From contig NZ_CP113977.2 in the NCBI RefSeq assembly GCF_026870175.2, positions 124,001-188,000 on the forward strand: a DNA stretch of 64,000 bases, in the 5' to 3' direction. The DNA comes from Flavobacterium aestivum (GTDB lineage: Bacteria; Bacteroidota; Bacteroidia; Flavobacteriales; Flavobacteriaceae). Positions 19,701-26,791 of this stretch are shown here, piece after piece. The position numbers and the translations under genes were made by a program. Numbering within the stretch: position 1 is the first letter of the stretch; the number at the start of each line of letters is the position of its first letter. The notes below the pieces were generated by a model. The model was given only the letters and a program-made list of their open reading frames with translations, was not told the DNA's origin and ran no database searches.

Positions 19701-22062
19701 TATGCAAAATGCTCAAAATACTGCCACGGTTTTGTTTGAGACCAAACAGACTTCGGGTGCAATAGATGGAATTGAGGCATATTATAGCAATACTATTGCC
19801 CCTACTGGTTTTAAACTCCTAACGGTTAATTATTATGATAATTATGCATTTCCTAATATGGGAACCGCTCCTACCACTATAGAAGGTCAAACGGTTTTGG
19901 CTAATGTCAAAGGTCTCGCAACCGGTAGTTGGACAAGAGCGCTTAGCTTGGCATCTGTAATTTCGGGAGAAACTAACGTTACCTTTTATGACAGTAAAGC
20001 CAGACCAATAGGCAGTTATTCCCAAAATCATTTGAGTGGATATACCAGTACTGACAGTAAACTTGACTTTAGCGGAAAACCAATATATACCATAACCAAG
20101 CATAAACTCATGAGTGGTAGTACTGAACTTACTGTAAAAGAAGAATTCACCTATTCTGCGCAAGATCGTTTGCTCACACATACCCACCAGATAAATGGTG
20201 GTGCAATTCAGCTATTGGCAGACAATACCTATGATAAATTGGGACAACTGACCAGTAAAAAAGTAGGGAACAATAGTGGTATGCCTTTGCAAAAAGTAGA
20301 TTACAGCTATAACATTCGCGGCTGGATGACTGAGATTAACAAAAAAGCCAATTTGCAACAAGATACTGACCCAAGAGATTGGTTTGCTTTTGCGATAAAC
20401 TATAACAAGCCTACCACTAATACCAGTGTTAAACCGTTATATAATGGCAATATAGCCGAAACATTCTGGCGATCTAACTCTGATGGTACATTCCGTTCCT
20501 ATGGGTATCAATACGATGATCTAAACCGATTGAAAAAGGCTATTTACCAAAAACCAGGGGAAAATATTCCAGTTTCGGGTGCTTATAATGAGAGTTTGAG
20601 TTATGACAAGAATGGTAATATCCTGTCTCTGCAAAGATTTGGTGGTAGCGATGCGCCTTCAATCATTTTTCAGATAGATGATTTATTGTATGATTACAGT
20701 AATGCGAACTCTAACCAACTTACGAGAGTAACCGATGGTTCAATGGGTAATGACAATCAGGGTTTTATAGATGGAAATAAAACGGGAGATGACTATAATT
20801 ATGATGCCAACGGGAATATGATTACGGATAAAAACAAGAACATTACCGGGATTGTGTACAACCATTTGAATCTTCCTACTAAAATAACATTTGGAACTGG
20901 AAATTCTATTGCATATATTTACAACTCAGTTGGGCAAAAACTTGAAAAAAAGGTAACTGATAACGGTATTATTACCCTGACTAAATATTTGGGCGGGTAT
21001 CAATATAAAGACAATGTGTTGCAGTTTTTCCCAACGGCGGAAGGTTATGTAGAGCCTAACGGAAGTTCTTTTAAATACGTGTTTCAATACAAGGATCATT
21101 TAGGAAACGTACGATTGAGCTACAGTGATGCCGATAAAAACGGAACCATTACCAATGCTGAGATTATCGAGGAGAGTAACTACTACCCTTTCGGTCTCAA
21201 ACATAGTGGGTATAATTCTGTGGTGACTTCCACCAATCCAGGGCAAAAAAAGCTTTTCCAAAGCCAGGAACGTCAGGATGAATTAGGACTAAATTGGGAC
21301 AGCTTTAAATACAGAAACTACGATTTTGCTATAGGTAGGTTTATGTCTATCGATCCGTTGACTGAAGAATATTCTGATTGGTCTCCATATGTGTTTAGTG
21401 GAAACAGAGTTGTTGATGCGGTAGAACTTGAAGGAAGAGAACCTGAAGATTTTCGTTTTAGACAAGCCCAGATAGCCAAAGGAGGCGTTCAAGCCAGAGC
21501 AGAAACAGATAATAGTAGTGCCAATCAGGCTGTATTTCAAACTGCAGTAAGGGTTATGACTCCTATTGAAGATATTTATAGTCTTGTTACAGGGAAAGAT
21601 TTTGATGGAAATGATGCAAATAGAGCACAAGCCGGAATGATGATTTTGATGACAGCTACACCTGTAAAAGCTGAAGTTAAAGAAGGTATTATTATTGCGG
21701 AGCATGGGGCAGAATCTGCCGTAACTAAAACAGAAAGCAAAACTTATCAAACCTATACTAAAGAACATCCTACAGAAGGAACATATTCTGGTAGAACAAG
21801 CGGGACTGGTAAGCCTGAGGCGAATGTTAGAGCTAGAGACGCAAACCACCACATGAATGATAAAGGTTATGGTCCAGCTAAACTGGACAAATCTTCATCT
21901 AGTTCAGATGCTATTAGAGGAAGAGAGCAACAAAATATTAATAATAATGGTGGTGCTAAATCAGAAGGAGGAACATCGGGTAATGCCATAAATGGAATAG
22001 GTCCTAAGAATCGAAAAGCAGCACAATATGAAGCAGCTGCTAAAAAAGAATTTGGGAATTAA
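16759..22062 (+). CDS. Rhs polymorphic toxin with MopE-like repeats and a variable C-terminal toxin
   Basis: This 1767-residue secreted protein has four parts. (1) A signal peptide ending at Gly-Gln. (2) Residues about 35-640: repeated calcium-binding-like MopE motifs ('WYRDVDGDNFG...CTRPAGY...DDCEDSDGDLNPN'). (3) From about 648: a DUF6443-type region and Rhs repeats, with the core at about 1442-1557 ('DHLGNVRLSY', 'YYPFGLKHSGYNS', 'IGRFMSIDPLTEEYSDWSPY'). (4) From about 1600: a variable toxin tip. The tip has 'GTYSGRTSG...VRARD...AIRGREQQNI...GGTSGNAINGI', which loosely fits a GIY-YIG-type nuclease (Tyr, Arg and Glu in the right order). An Imm26-like gene follows after 15 bases. Contact-dependent killing of relatives is the family role; the nuclease identity is tentative. 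Confidence 0.8.
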   Translation: MKKNIFSFLLLLIVSLGYGQIKTLKAVPSVIGGGGDGNTYPWFIDRDKDGFGDPNLSILRPTKPNGYVWNDFDLDDSTPYITDVTPTLYFCQDIDGDTFGNPNTGRLYSIKPPGYVPNGLDCDDKNGALTPNTVWYRDGDHDGFGTGSITTKSCLQPTDYVSNASDYDDGNGAITNIQPQTFYRDYDTDTFGSPTVTVYCSVKPAGYVTNNLDCNDGNIAINPNTVWYRDVDGDNFGIQGDKVLSCTRPAGYTDNGDDCEDSDGDLNPNTVWYHDGDHDNFGTGTGSRYGCYPPLNHDYVLKGGDCDDKDITVHPDVMWYRDVDGDGFGLSTNFIKSCTKPGGYVLLSGDCDDGDKFVKPNTIWYFDNDGDGHGTSSQTKQSCTKPEKYVDKADDCYDYDITVYEVAIWYRDEDGDSFGNAADAISSCKKPYKYVLNKSDYDDTTGNITNIQPRTFYEDYDKDTFGNPNVSLYYSLQPTGYVTNASDYNDRTEFITNIQPRTFYEDYDKDTFGNPNVTLYYSLQPTGYVTNASDYNDRTEFITNIQPRTFYEDYDKDTFGNPNISLYYSLQPTGYVANNTDCDDSKGELNPNTKWYADNEPDGLGDPLNYIQQCTKPPGNYVANYSDNCPSVAGTSPDCSSLASPSSDYNYVITTTYKEPTGTILQNPSPEKALVNITYFDGLGKPVQQIANKQSTEGKDIITHIGYDDFGRPTKEYLPYASTSGNMTYDGNAVTNAINFYSTEKYENTANPFSEKKLESSPLGRVLKQAAPGTDWAMDSGHEIKMAYQTNTATEVKWYRATTNWNAGSGLHDITFSEDGTYAANELIKTITYDENTSASPTETAGSTVEFKDKEGKVILKRTYESGTKHDTYYVYDTYGNLTYVIPPKADGTINQEVLDGLCYQYKHDYRNRLVERKLPGKQWEFIVYDKLDRPVATGPANSPFKDDTAVGWLITKYDAFGRPVYTGWLNSTANVSSRTSMQNAQNTATVLFETKQTSGAIDGIEAYYSNTIAPTGFKLLTVNYYDNYAFPNMGTAPTTIEGQTVLANVKGLATGSWTRALSLASVISGETNVTFYDSKARPIGSYSQNHLSGYTSTDSKLDFSGKPIYTITKHKLMSGSTELTVKEEFTYSAQDRLLTHTHQINGGAIQLLADNTYDKLGQLTSKKVGNNSGMPLQKVDYSYNIRGWMTEINKKANLQQDTDPRDWFAFAINYNKPTTNTSVKPLYNGNIAETFWRSNSDGTFRSYGYQYDDLNRLKKAIYQKPGENIPVSGAYNESLSYDKNGNILSLQRFGGSDAPSIIFQIDDLLYDYSNANSNQLTRVTDGSMGNDNQGFIDGNKTGDDYNYDANGNMITDKNKNITGIVYNHLNLPTKITFGTGNSIAYIYNSVGQKLEKKVTDNGIITLTKYLGGYQYKDNVLQFFPTAEGYVEPNGSSFKYVFQYKDHLGNVRLSYSDADKNGTITNAEIIEESNYYPFGLKHSGYNSVVTSTNPGQKKLFQSQERQDELGLNWDSFKYRNYDFAIGRFMSIDPLTEEYSDWSPYVFSGNRVVDAVELEGREPEDFRFRQAQIAKGGVQARAETDNSSANQAVFQTAVRVMTPIEDIYSLVTGKDFDGNDANRAQAGMMILMTATPVKAEVKEGIIIAEHGAESAVTKTESKTYQTYTKEHPTEGTYSGRTSGTGKPEANVRARDANHHMNDKGYGPAKLDKSSSSSDAIRGREQQNINNNGGAKSEGGTSGNAINGIGPKNRKAAQYEAAAKKEFGN
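18100..18522 (+). repeat. Three near-identical 141-bp in-frame tandem repeats
   Basis: Units start at 18100, 18241 and 18382; the third diverges near its end. Each encodes 47 residues beginning 'ITNIQPRTFYEDYDKDTFGN'. They differ at only a few bases, while the other MopE-like units in the same gene are far more diverged, which points to recent slippage or unequal exchange. Confidence 0.8.
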
Positions 22063-22077
22063 TAAAATATTTGAACA

Positions 22078-22554
22078 ATGAATAAAAGACAAAAAATAAC
22101 GACTGGTTCGATATTAGAAATAAATATTGAAAATAAATATTATGTTTATGCACAAATACTATCCAATGGGGATGGGATTGTTTTTTTTGATTACAAAAGT
22201 CCTAGTCCACTAAAGGATTTTTCAATACTGGAAAACAAACCAGTTCTGTTTATTATTACAGTTTATAATGATGTGATAACAAAAGGACATTGGTTAAAAG
22301 TTGGTAAGTTGGGAATAAGAAAAGAGTTTGAAATTTTACCTTTGAAATTTATCCAAGACGCTCAACATCCAGATAGGTTCGAGTTTTACAATCCCAATAC
22401 TGGGGACATTACACCTACAACAAAAGATAAGATTAAAGGATTAGAAAGAGCAGCTGTATGGGATGCCAATCATGTTGAGGATAGAATTAGGTCTCATTAT
22501 GAAGGGACAACAAGTATTTGGATGAAAGAAGATTTAGAATTATTTAAAGAATAA
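22078..22554 (+). CDS. Imm26-like immunity protein, copy 1
   Basis: A 158-residue cytoplasmic protein without signal peptide, 15 bases after the Rhs toxin gene. The start 'KRQKITTGSILEINIENKYY' and following 'YAQILSNGDGIVFFDYKS' fit the Imm26 pattern (compact beta-rich immunity protein with an aromatic strand). The C-terminal half ('IQDAQHPDRFEFYNP', 'LERAAVWDANHVEDRIRSHY') is almost identical to copy 2, while the N-terminal half is more diverged. It should neutralise the toxin tip of the upstream Rhs protein. Confidence 0.65.
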   Translation: MNKRQKITTGSILEINIENKYYVYAQILSNGDGIVFFDYKSPSPLKDFSILENKPVLFIITVYNDVITKGHWLKVGKLGIRKEFEILPLKFIQDAQHPDRFEFYNPNTGDITPTTKDKIKGLERAAVWDANHVEDRIRSHYEGTTSIWMKEDLELFKE

Positions 22555-22569
22555 GTTATAATCTAAAAC

Positions 22570-22597
22570 GAAAAAAGCCCCAAATTGGGGCTTTTTT
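22570..22597 (+). terminator. Terminator after immunity copy 1
   Basis: Stem AAAAAAGCCCC / GGGGCTTTTTT. A degraded copy follows the second immunity gene. Confidence 0.8.
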
Positions 22598-22653
22598 ATT
22601 TAACATCATTCAGTACGCCTGAGAGTGCATCTTTTAATTTTTTCTTTCGTGCA

Positions 22654-22701
22654 AAAGCACCACAATATGAAGCAGCTGTTAAAAAAGAATTTGGGAGATA
22701 A
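22654..22701 (+). pseudogene. Orphan fragment of the Rhs toxin C-terminus (copy 1)
   Basis: Sixteen codons (ending Lys-Lys-Glu-Phe-Gly-Arg-stop) nearly match the last residues of the upstream toxin but have no start or body. It directly precedes immunity copy 2, as a toxin gene end would. Confidence 0.7.
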
Positions 22702-22717
22702 TTAAAATATTTGGATA

Positions 22718-23191
22718 ATGAATAAAAGACAAAAAATAACGGTAGGTTCAATACTTGAAATAAACATTGATGATAGATATTACGCTTATGTACAAATTTT
22801 AGATAAAGGAGGTTATGCTTTTTTTGATTATAAAAGTGAAAAACACTTGACCGACTTATCTATACTACAGGAAAAGCCTATTCTATTTATAGTTGGTGTA
22901 TACGAAGATGTTGTTAAAAAAGGGCATTGGTTAAAAGTAGGTAAACTTGATATAAGACAAGAACTAGAAATCCAACCGATGCAATTTATCCAAGACGCTC
23001 AACATCCTGATAGATTTGAGTTTTATAATCCTAACACTGGGGATATTACACCTACAACAAAAGATAAAGTTAAAGGGTTAGAAAGAGCAGCTGTATGGGA
23101 TGCCAATCATGTTGAGGATAGAATTAGGTCTCATTATGAAGGGACAACAAGTATTTGGATGAAAGAAGATTTAGAATTATTTAAAGAATAA
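22718..23191 (+). CDS. Imm26-like immunity protein, copy 2
   Basis: A 157-residue paralogue of 22078-22554. The last 70 residues are virtually identical; the first 90 differ at many positions ('DRYYAYVQILDKGGYAFFDYK'). It is preceded by a toxin-tail fragment and not by a complete toxin. It may protect against a related toxin carried by neighbours, or be the relic of an earlier toxin-immunity pair. Confidence 0.65.
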   Translation: MNKRQKITVGSILEINIDDRYYAYVQILDKGGYAFFDYKSEKHLTDLSILQEKPILFIVGVYEDVVKKGHWLKVGKLDIRQELEIQPMQFIQDAQHPDRFEFYNPNTGDITPTTKDKVKGLERAAVWDANHVEDRIRSHYEGTTSIWMKEDLELFKE

Positions 23192-23208
23192 GTTATAATT
23201 TAAAACGA

Positions 23209-23236
23209 AAAAAGCCCAGAATTGGAGCTTTTTTAT
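23209..23236 (+). terminator. Imperfect terminator after immunity copy 2
   Basis: A decayed copy of the hairpin at 22570-22597, with substitutions in both arms; the T-run is kept. Confidence 0.5.
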
Positions 23237-23290
23237 TTAACATCATTCAGTACGCCTGAGAGTGCATCTTTTAATTTTTTCTTTCCTGCA

Positions 23291-23356
23291 AAAGCACCAC
23301 AATATGAAGCAGCTGCTAAAAAAGAATTTGGGAGATTATGCCACAAATTATTTTAA
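23291..23356 (+). pseudogene. Orphan fragment of the Rhs toxin C-terminus (copy 2)
   Basis: A third occurrence of the toxin tail. It reads Lys-Ala-Pro-Gln-Tyr...Glu-Phe-Gly-Arg and then continues into unrelated Leu-Cys-His-Lys-Leu-Phe before a stop. It marks the right junction of the duplication. Confidence 0.65.
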
Positions 23357-23378
23357 TGGGAATTAAAAAATAAAAATT

Positions 23379-23669
23379 ATGAAAAAGATAATTGAAAAGT
23401 ATTCAGAAATGCCTAAAAATCTATTCAAGAGAGTATTTATTACATTCTTATTTGGCTATATCCCTTTTGCGATTTTGCACATTATTTTAAACATAACTGA
23501 AGTTATACCTGTAAATTTTAATGGCAAAGAGGTTTATGGAATAAAGGGAATTATTATTCTTGTACTATTCATTCCATTCGTTGTTTTAATAGTGTCATTT
23601 TTTGTTTGGTTGTATTTTATTTTTGGAAATCTAGTCTTAAGAATAATTAAAAAAATGTTTTATGAATAA
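23379..23669 (+). CDS. Small membrane protein in the immunity region
   Basis: A 96-residue protein with two strong membrane segments (about residues 20-42 and 56-88, 'GIIIILVLFIPFVVLIVSFF'-type) and basic ends. It sits after the toxin-tail fragment and overlaps the next gene by 8 bases, so the two are translationally linked. The position suggests an immunity or accessory gene from a former toxin cassette. No family recognised. Confidence 0.55.
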   Translation: MKKIIEKYSEMPKNLFKRVFITFLFGYIPFAILHIILNITEVIPVNFNGKEVYGIKGIIILVLFIPFVVLIVSFFVWLYFIFGNLVLRIIKKMFYE

Positions 23670-24183
23670 GTTGCTTATAGGACTTATGGTTCTGTTTAGT
23701 TTAATAAATAATAATTTGTATTCTCAAGATACTATAAAAACAGAATTTTATAGTATTAAAGTACCTGAAAAGACATCTGTAAAAACGTTTGCTTCTACTC
23801 ACGAGAAATTAGCAAATATTGATGCTTATCAGTTTATTGTTAATGAAAAGCCTAAATATATCTTGTATTTAATGTCAAATAAAACAAACAAAGAAATAGT
23901 ATCTGTTAATATTGATAACTATAAAGACTATTTATTTGATTTAGGAGATTTGAAAATATTGGCAGTAGAGGATTTAAATGAAAAGATTAAGATCTATTTT
24001 ACTTACATTGATAAAGAAAATATAAAAGGGATTATATATGTCTCAGTAAATAATGATATTTTAAATAGATTTGTTTTTTTACTTCCAAATGAAAATGCTA
24101 AAGAAATTTTTCAAAAAGAAATTGATAAATTAGTAAATAGCGTTGTAGAAATTAAAAACCATTGGGGAAATGTTTCAGATTAG
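23662..24183 (+). CDS. Small exported protein of unknown function
   Basis: A 173-residue protein with a signal peptide ('LIGLMVLFSLINNNLYSQ') and a mixed alpha/beta body. It overlaps the 3' end of the preceding membrane-protein gene. The C-terminus reads '...NHWGNVSD'; its codons resemble the short GGTAATGTATCAGAT repeat found at other cassette junctions downstream. Possibly a periplasmic immunity factor. Confidence 0.55.
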   Translation: MNKLLIGLMVLFSLINNNLYSQDTIKTEFYSIKVPEKTSVKTFASTHEKLANIDAYQFIVNEKPKYILYLMSNKTNKEIVSVNIDNYKDYLFDLGDLKILAVEDLNEKIKIYFTYIDKENIKGIIYVSVNNDILNRFVFLLPNENAKEIFQKEIDKLVNSVVEIKNHWGNVSD

Positions 24184-24326
24184 GTGTTTTTACAAAAAAA
24201 AAGTAATTACCTGAAAATGAATATGTATTTAAAAAAAACGAATAAAACAGAGGTGATCAACAGGTCACCTCTTCTATTCCAATCGCGGAGGATTATGTAG
24301 AACCTAACGGAAGTCCTTTCAAATAC

Positions 24327-25331
24327 GTGTTTCAATACAAAGACCATTTAGGGAATGTTAGATTGAGTTACGGGGATGCCAATAACGACGGAGCCATTAT
24401 CAGTGCTGAGATTATCGAGGAGAGTAACTACTACCCTTTCGGTCTCAAGCATAGTGGGTATAATTCTGTGGTTACTTCTGCAAATCCAGCAGGAAAGCGC
24501 CTTTACAACGGAAAAGAATTGCAAGATGAACTGGGGCTTAACATGTACGACTATGGCGCACGTAATTACGACCCTGCTTTAGGACGTTGGATGAACATTG
24601 ACCCGAAAGCTGAAGAAAGTAGAAGATTTAGTCCTTATGTTTATGCTAATGACAATCCTGTATTTTTTATTGATCCTGATGGGATGTCTGCGGTTGAAAA
24701 TGGTGACCCAACATATTTGTTGCAATCTGTTAATTATAATAAGAAAACAGGTAATTATACAATAAAGGAAAATGTTTCTGTAAGTAACTCAAATTCTTCT
24801 ACTCAAGTAAATGCATTTGGAGCAAAAACAGAAGTGACTAATACAACAAATACAAGTGCTAATTTTACTACTGTAATTAATTCTAAAGGAGAAATTGTAA
24901 GTAAATCGAATACTGTTGAAACAACTAAAACAACGACAGAAAGAGATACTTCAAATGTTTTTGATTTAGGAAAAGTAACATGTTCTGAAACAAAAACATC
25001 GTCTGATAAAAACTTAACAGGTCCATTGGCAACAGCTTTTTCGGGAAGTGTAGATGGGATGAAAGATTTAGTAGTCCCATTAAAAAATGACCAGCAAAAA
25101 TTTAGAGAGACTACATCAGACGTGCCAGGTGCAGGCGATGGTACTACCGGAGGTTTTGGTAGATTAGGAGAATCATTAATAAACTATGCTCGTGGAACTG
25201 CCAATCAGTATTCATCAGCGATTACAAAATCTAATAATGGTAAATTAGGAAGCAATGATTTTAATAATGCAGGATATATAAATTATTCTAAAGCATTAAA
25301 TATAGTAGGAACAACACTTAATAAAAAGTAA
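24327..25331 (+). CDS. Orphan Rhs core plus alternative C-terminal tip (5'-truncated, possibly silent)
   Basis: From about 24285 the DNA is highly similar to the Rhs core of the upstream toxin gene (around 21050-21240), covering 'DHLGNVRLSY' and 'YYPFGLKHSGYNSVV'. It then continues 'YNGKELQDELGLNMYDYGAR', 'GRWMNIDPKAEE' and 'FFIDPDGMS', followed by a different 215-residue tip rich in Thr/Ser/Asn. There is no proper start: the GTG at 24327 lies inside the homologous core and homology extends upstream of it. This is an orphan Rhs tip that could recombine into the main gene to swap toxins. The activity of the tip is not recognised. Confidence 0.7.
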   Translation: MFQYKDHLGNVRLSYGDANNDGAIISAEIIEESNYYPFGLKHSGYNSVVTSANPAGKRLYNGKELQDELGLNMYDYGARNYDPALGRWMNIDPKAEESRRFSPYVYANDNPVFFIDPDGMSAVENGDPTYLLQSVNYNKKTGNYTIKENVSVSNSNSSTQVNAFGAKTEVTNTTNTSANFTTVINSKGEIVSKSNTVETTKTTTERDTSNVFDLGKVTCSETKTSSDKNLTGPLATAFSGSVDGMKDLVVPLKNDQQKFRETTSDVPGAGDGTTGGFGRLGESLINYARGTANQYSSAITKSNNGKLGSNDFNNAGYINYSKALNIVGTTLNKK

Positions 25332-25336
25332 AAAAA

Positions 25337-25531
25337 ATGGCAAGAGAACCTTTCGCAGCGAAACTTACCTCAATTTGGATAGGAGGATTTTTCTTTTGGA
25401 TTATAAAAGGATTTAAAGGGAACATAAGTGAACAATACACTAAAGAATGTGAGAATAGAAATGTTTGGGCAGGTTATATAATAACATTATTATTCGCATG
25501 TATTGTTGGATATGTAATACTTAATGAATAA
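25337..25531 (+). CDS. Small membrane protein, putative immunity for the orphan Rhs tip
   Basis: A 64-residue protein with two hydrophobic segments ('IWIGGFFFWIIKGF' and 'GYIITLLFACIVGYVIL'), five bases after the orphan tip. Position and size fit an inner-membrane immunity protein, which would suggest a membrane-active toxin; this is inference. Confidence 0.5.
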   Translation: MAREPFAAKLTSIWIGGFFFWIIKGFKGNISEQYTKECENRNVWAGYIITLLFACIVGYVILNE

Positions 25532-25597
25532 AAATTTTAAAACAAAATGACCCAGCTGGCGCGAGTATCTCGCTCCTGAACACAAGCAAAACCAATA

Positions 25598-25628
25598 AAA
25601 AAGCCACTTCATTACGGAGTGGCTTTTT
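25598..25628 (+). terminator. Terminator
   Basis: Stem AAAAGCCACT / AGTGGCTTTTT with loop TCATTACGG. A near-identical hairpin recurs at 26315-26346 after the SMI1-like gene. Confidence 0.75.
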
Positions 25629-25662
25629 GGTAATGCATCAGATATGTGGTAATGTATAAGAT

Positions 25663-25764
25663 ATGTTGGTGGTTAATTATACTACTCCGCTGACAAAAGC
25701 AGAACGAAAAGAATTTAACAAAGCTCGAACTGAATATTGGAAAAGCAAATTTCCTAAAAAATAG
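25663..25764 (+). pseudogene. Toxin C-terminal remnant before the SMI1/KNR4-like gene
   Basis: A 33-codon frame ending 'KEFNKARTEYWKSKFPKK' then stop, basic and helical like the end of a polymorphic toxin. It lies four bases before the immunity-type gene, and upstream its frame has a stop. It looks like the end of a lost toxin module. Confidence 0.45.
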
Positions 25765-25768
25765 AAAT

Positions 25769-26273
25769 ATGGATATAAATATATTATGTAAAGATTTATT
25801 AGAAGAATTATATAAATTTTCAAGTGATGTTATAACTTTTGGGAAGCCAATAAATGATGATAGATTAGAAATTTTTGAAAAAAGCATTGGGATTTTTATT
25901 ACCAACAGATTTTAAAAATATTTTAAAAAAGCATAATGGAATTTCTATTCTTGGGAAAGAAATTCTCGGTTATGATAAACAATTCCAAAGTTCTTCTTTA
26001 GAACAAATTTATCAGTTTGAACATTTTGAAGTAGCAAACAAAATGCCTCCTGAATATGTTCCGTTTTCACCTGATGGCAGAGGAAATCATTATTGTTTAG
26101 ATTTATCAAGATACGATAATGGCATAAGTCCAATTGTATTTTGGCAATGGGATTTTCAATATGATAATGCAAATGAAATCGAAACTTGTAATAATAGTTT
26201 TATTGAATGGATCAAAGAAGTGATGATTGAATGGACACTTGAAGATTATAATTATGATGGGTCTGAAAAGTAA
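25769..26273 (+). pseudogene. SMI1/KNR4-family immunity gene with a frameshift
   Basis: Two overlapping frames make one SMI1/KNR4-like protein. The ATG at 25769 opens a frame ending '...RLEIFEK'; after an A-tract (25878-25883) the family sequence continues in another frame ('ALGFLLPTDFKNILKKHNG', 'YVPFSPDGRGNHYCLDL', 'IVFWQWDF'). Removing one A would restore a product of about 167 residues. The family members are immunity proteins in polymorphic-toxin loci. The shift may be decay, A-tract phase variation or a sequencing error. Confidence 0.65.
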
Positions 26274-26314
26274 AATAAAAAATAAATCATAGCGTTTGCA
26301 ACGCGGTTAAAACA

Positions 26315-26346
26315 AATAAAGCCACTTCATTACGGAGTGGCTTTTT
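26315..26346 (+). terminator. Terminator after the SMI1-like gene
   Basis: Same hairpin as at 25598-25628 (GCCACT / AGTGGC). The rest of 26274-26580 is AT-rich with no gene apart from this and the next hairpin. Confidence 0.75.
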
Positions 26347-26453
26347 ACTTTTATAGAGTTATTACATTTTTGGTAATGTATCAATAGTGTGGTTTTTGTT
26401 ATTTTGAATATTATAAGATTGATAATGAATACTTATTAAATAAAGTTTAGTTT

Positions 26454-26487
26454 AAAAGGATGAGTATAATGCTCATCCTTTTTATTT
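26454..26487. terminator. Terminator between the immunity region and the RiPP genes
   Basis: Stem AAAAGGATGAG / CTCATCCTTTTT, loop TATAATG. T-rich on the right and A-rich on the left, so it may act on both converging transcripts. Confidence 0.65.
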
Positions 26488-26580
26488 TTAAGCGCTAAAA
26501 TGCTTTTAAATTGAATAAAATGAAACCTAACACTAGAATTTAAAACAAGCATTAGGTTTTATTTTTTAATAATAAGGTAT

Positions 26581-26781
26581 TTATGCCCCTTCATTTGGTC
26601 TGTCAGAATCAGATTCGTTATCTTTTTCTGCTGCATAGGTGGATTGGCGAGTTGCTGTTTTGGAACCGCTAGCATAAATTTTTTCTATTTCTTTATTGTA
26701 TGGTTCCCAATTCCACTTTGTTGGATTACTAACAGTTTCCTCTTGTGGTCTTTCTAAAAAATTTGTCGCAAATACTTTCAT
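26581..26781 (-). CDS. Graspetide-like RiPP precursor peptide
   Basis: A 66-residue peptide encoded 10 bases downstream of an ATP-grasp ligase gene, on the same strand. The N-terminus 'MKVFATNFLERP' resembles the leader helix that microviridin-type ligases recognise (Phe-x-x-x-Phe-Leu-Glu). The C-terminal 30 residues are rich in Thr, Ser, Lys, Asp and Glu ('STYAAEKDNESDSDRPNEGA'), the residues joined by ester or amide side-chain links in graspetides. There is no membrane segment. The core differs from classical microviridin cores, so the ring pattern cannot be predicted. Confidence 0.65.
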   Translation of the reverse strand: MKVFATNFLERPQEETVSNPTKWNWEPYNKEIEKIYASGSKTATRQSTYAAEKDNESDSDRPNEGA

Positions 26782-26791
26782 TGAAAATTAT

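Larger units (their letters stand above)
22014..23337 (+). repeat. Direct duplication of toxin tail + immunity gene (period about 638 bp)
   Basis: The toxin 3' end occurs at about 22014, 22653 and 23290, and the immunity gene and its terminator are repeated between these points. Copies share the sequence around the stop codon, the immunity ribosome-binding region and the terminator with its following 80 bases. A duplication of immunity gene plus flanks explains the layout. Confidence 0.8.

Noticed and set aside
21289..21852. 187-codon reverse open frame inside the Rhs gene
   Set aside because: Antisense to the Rhs core and tip; Cys/Phe/Ser-rich composition is typical of a reverse-frame shadow.
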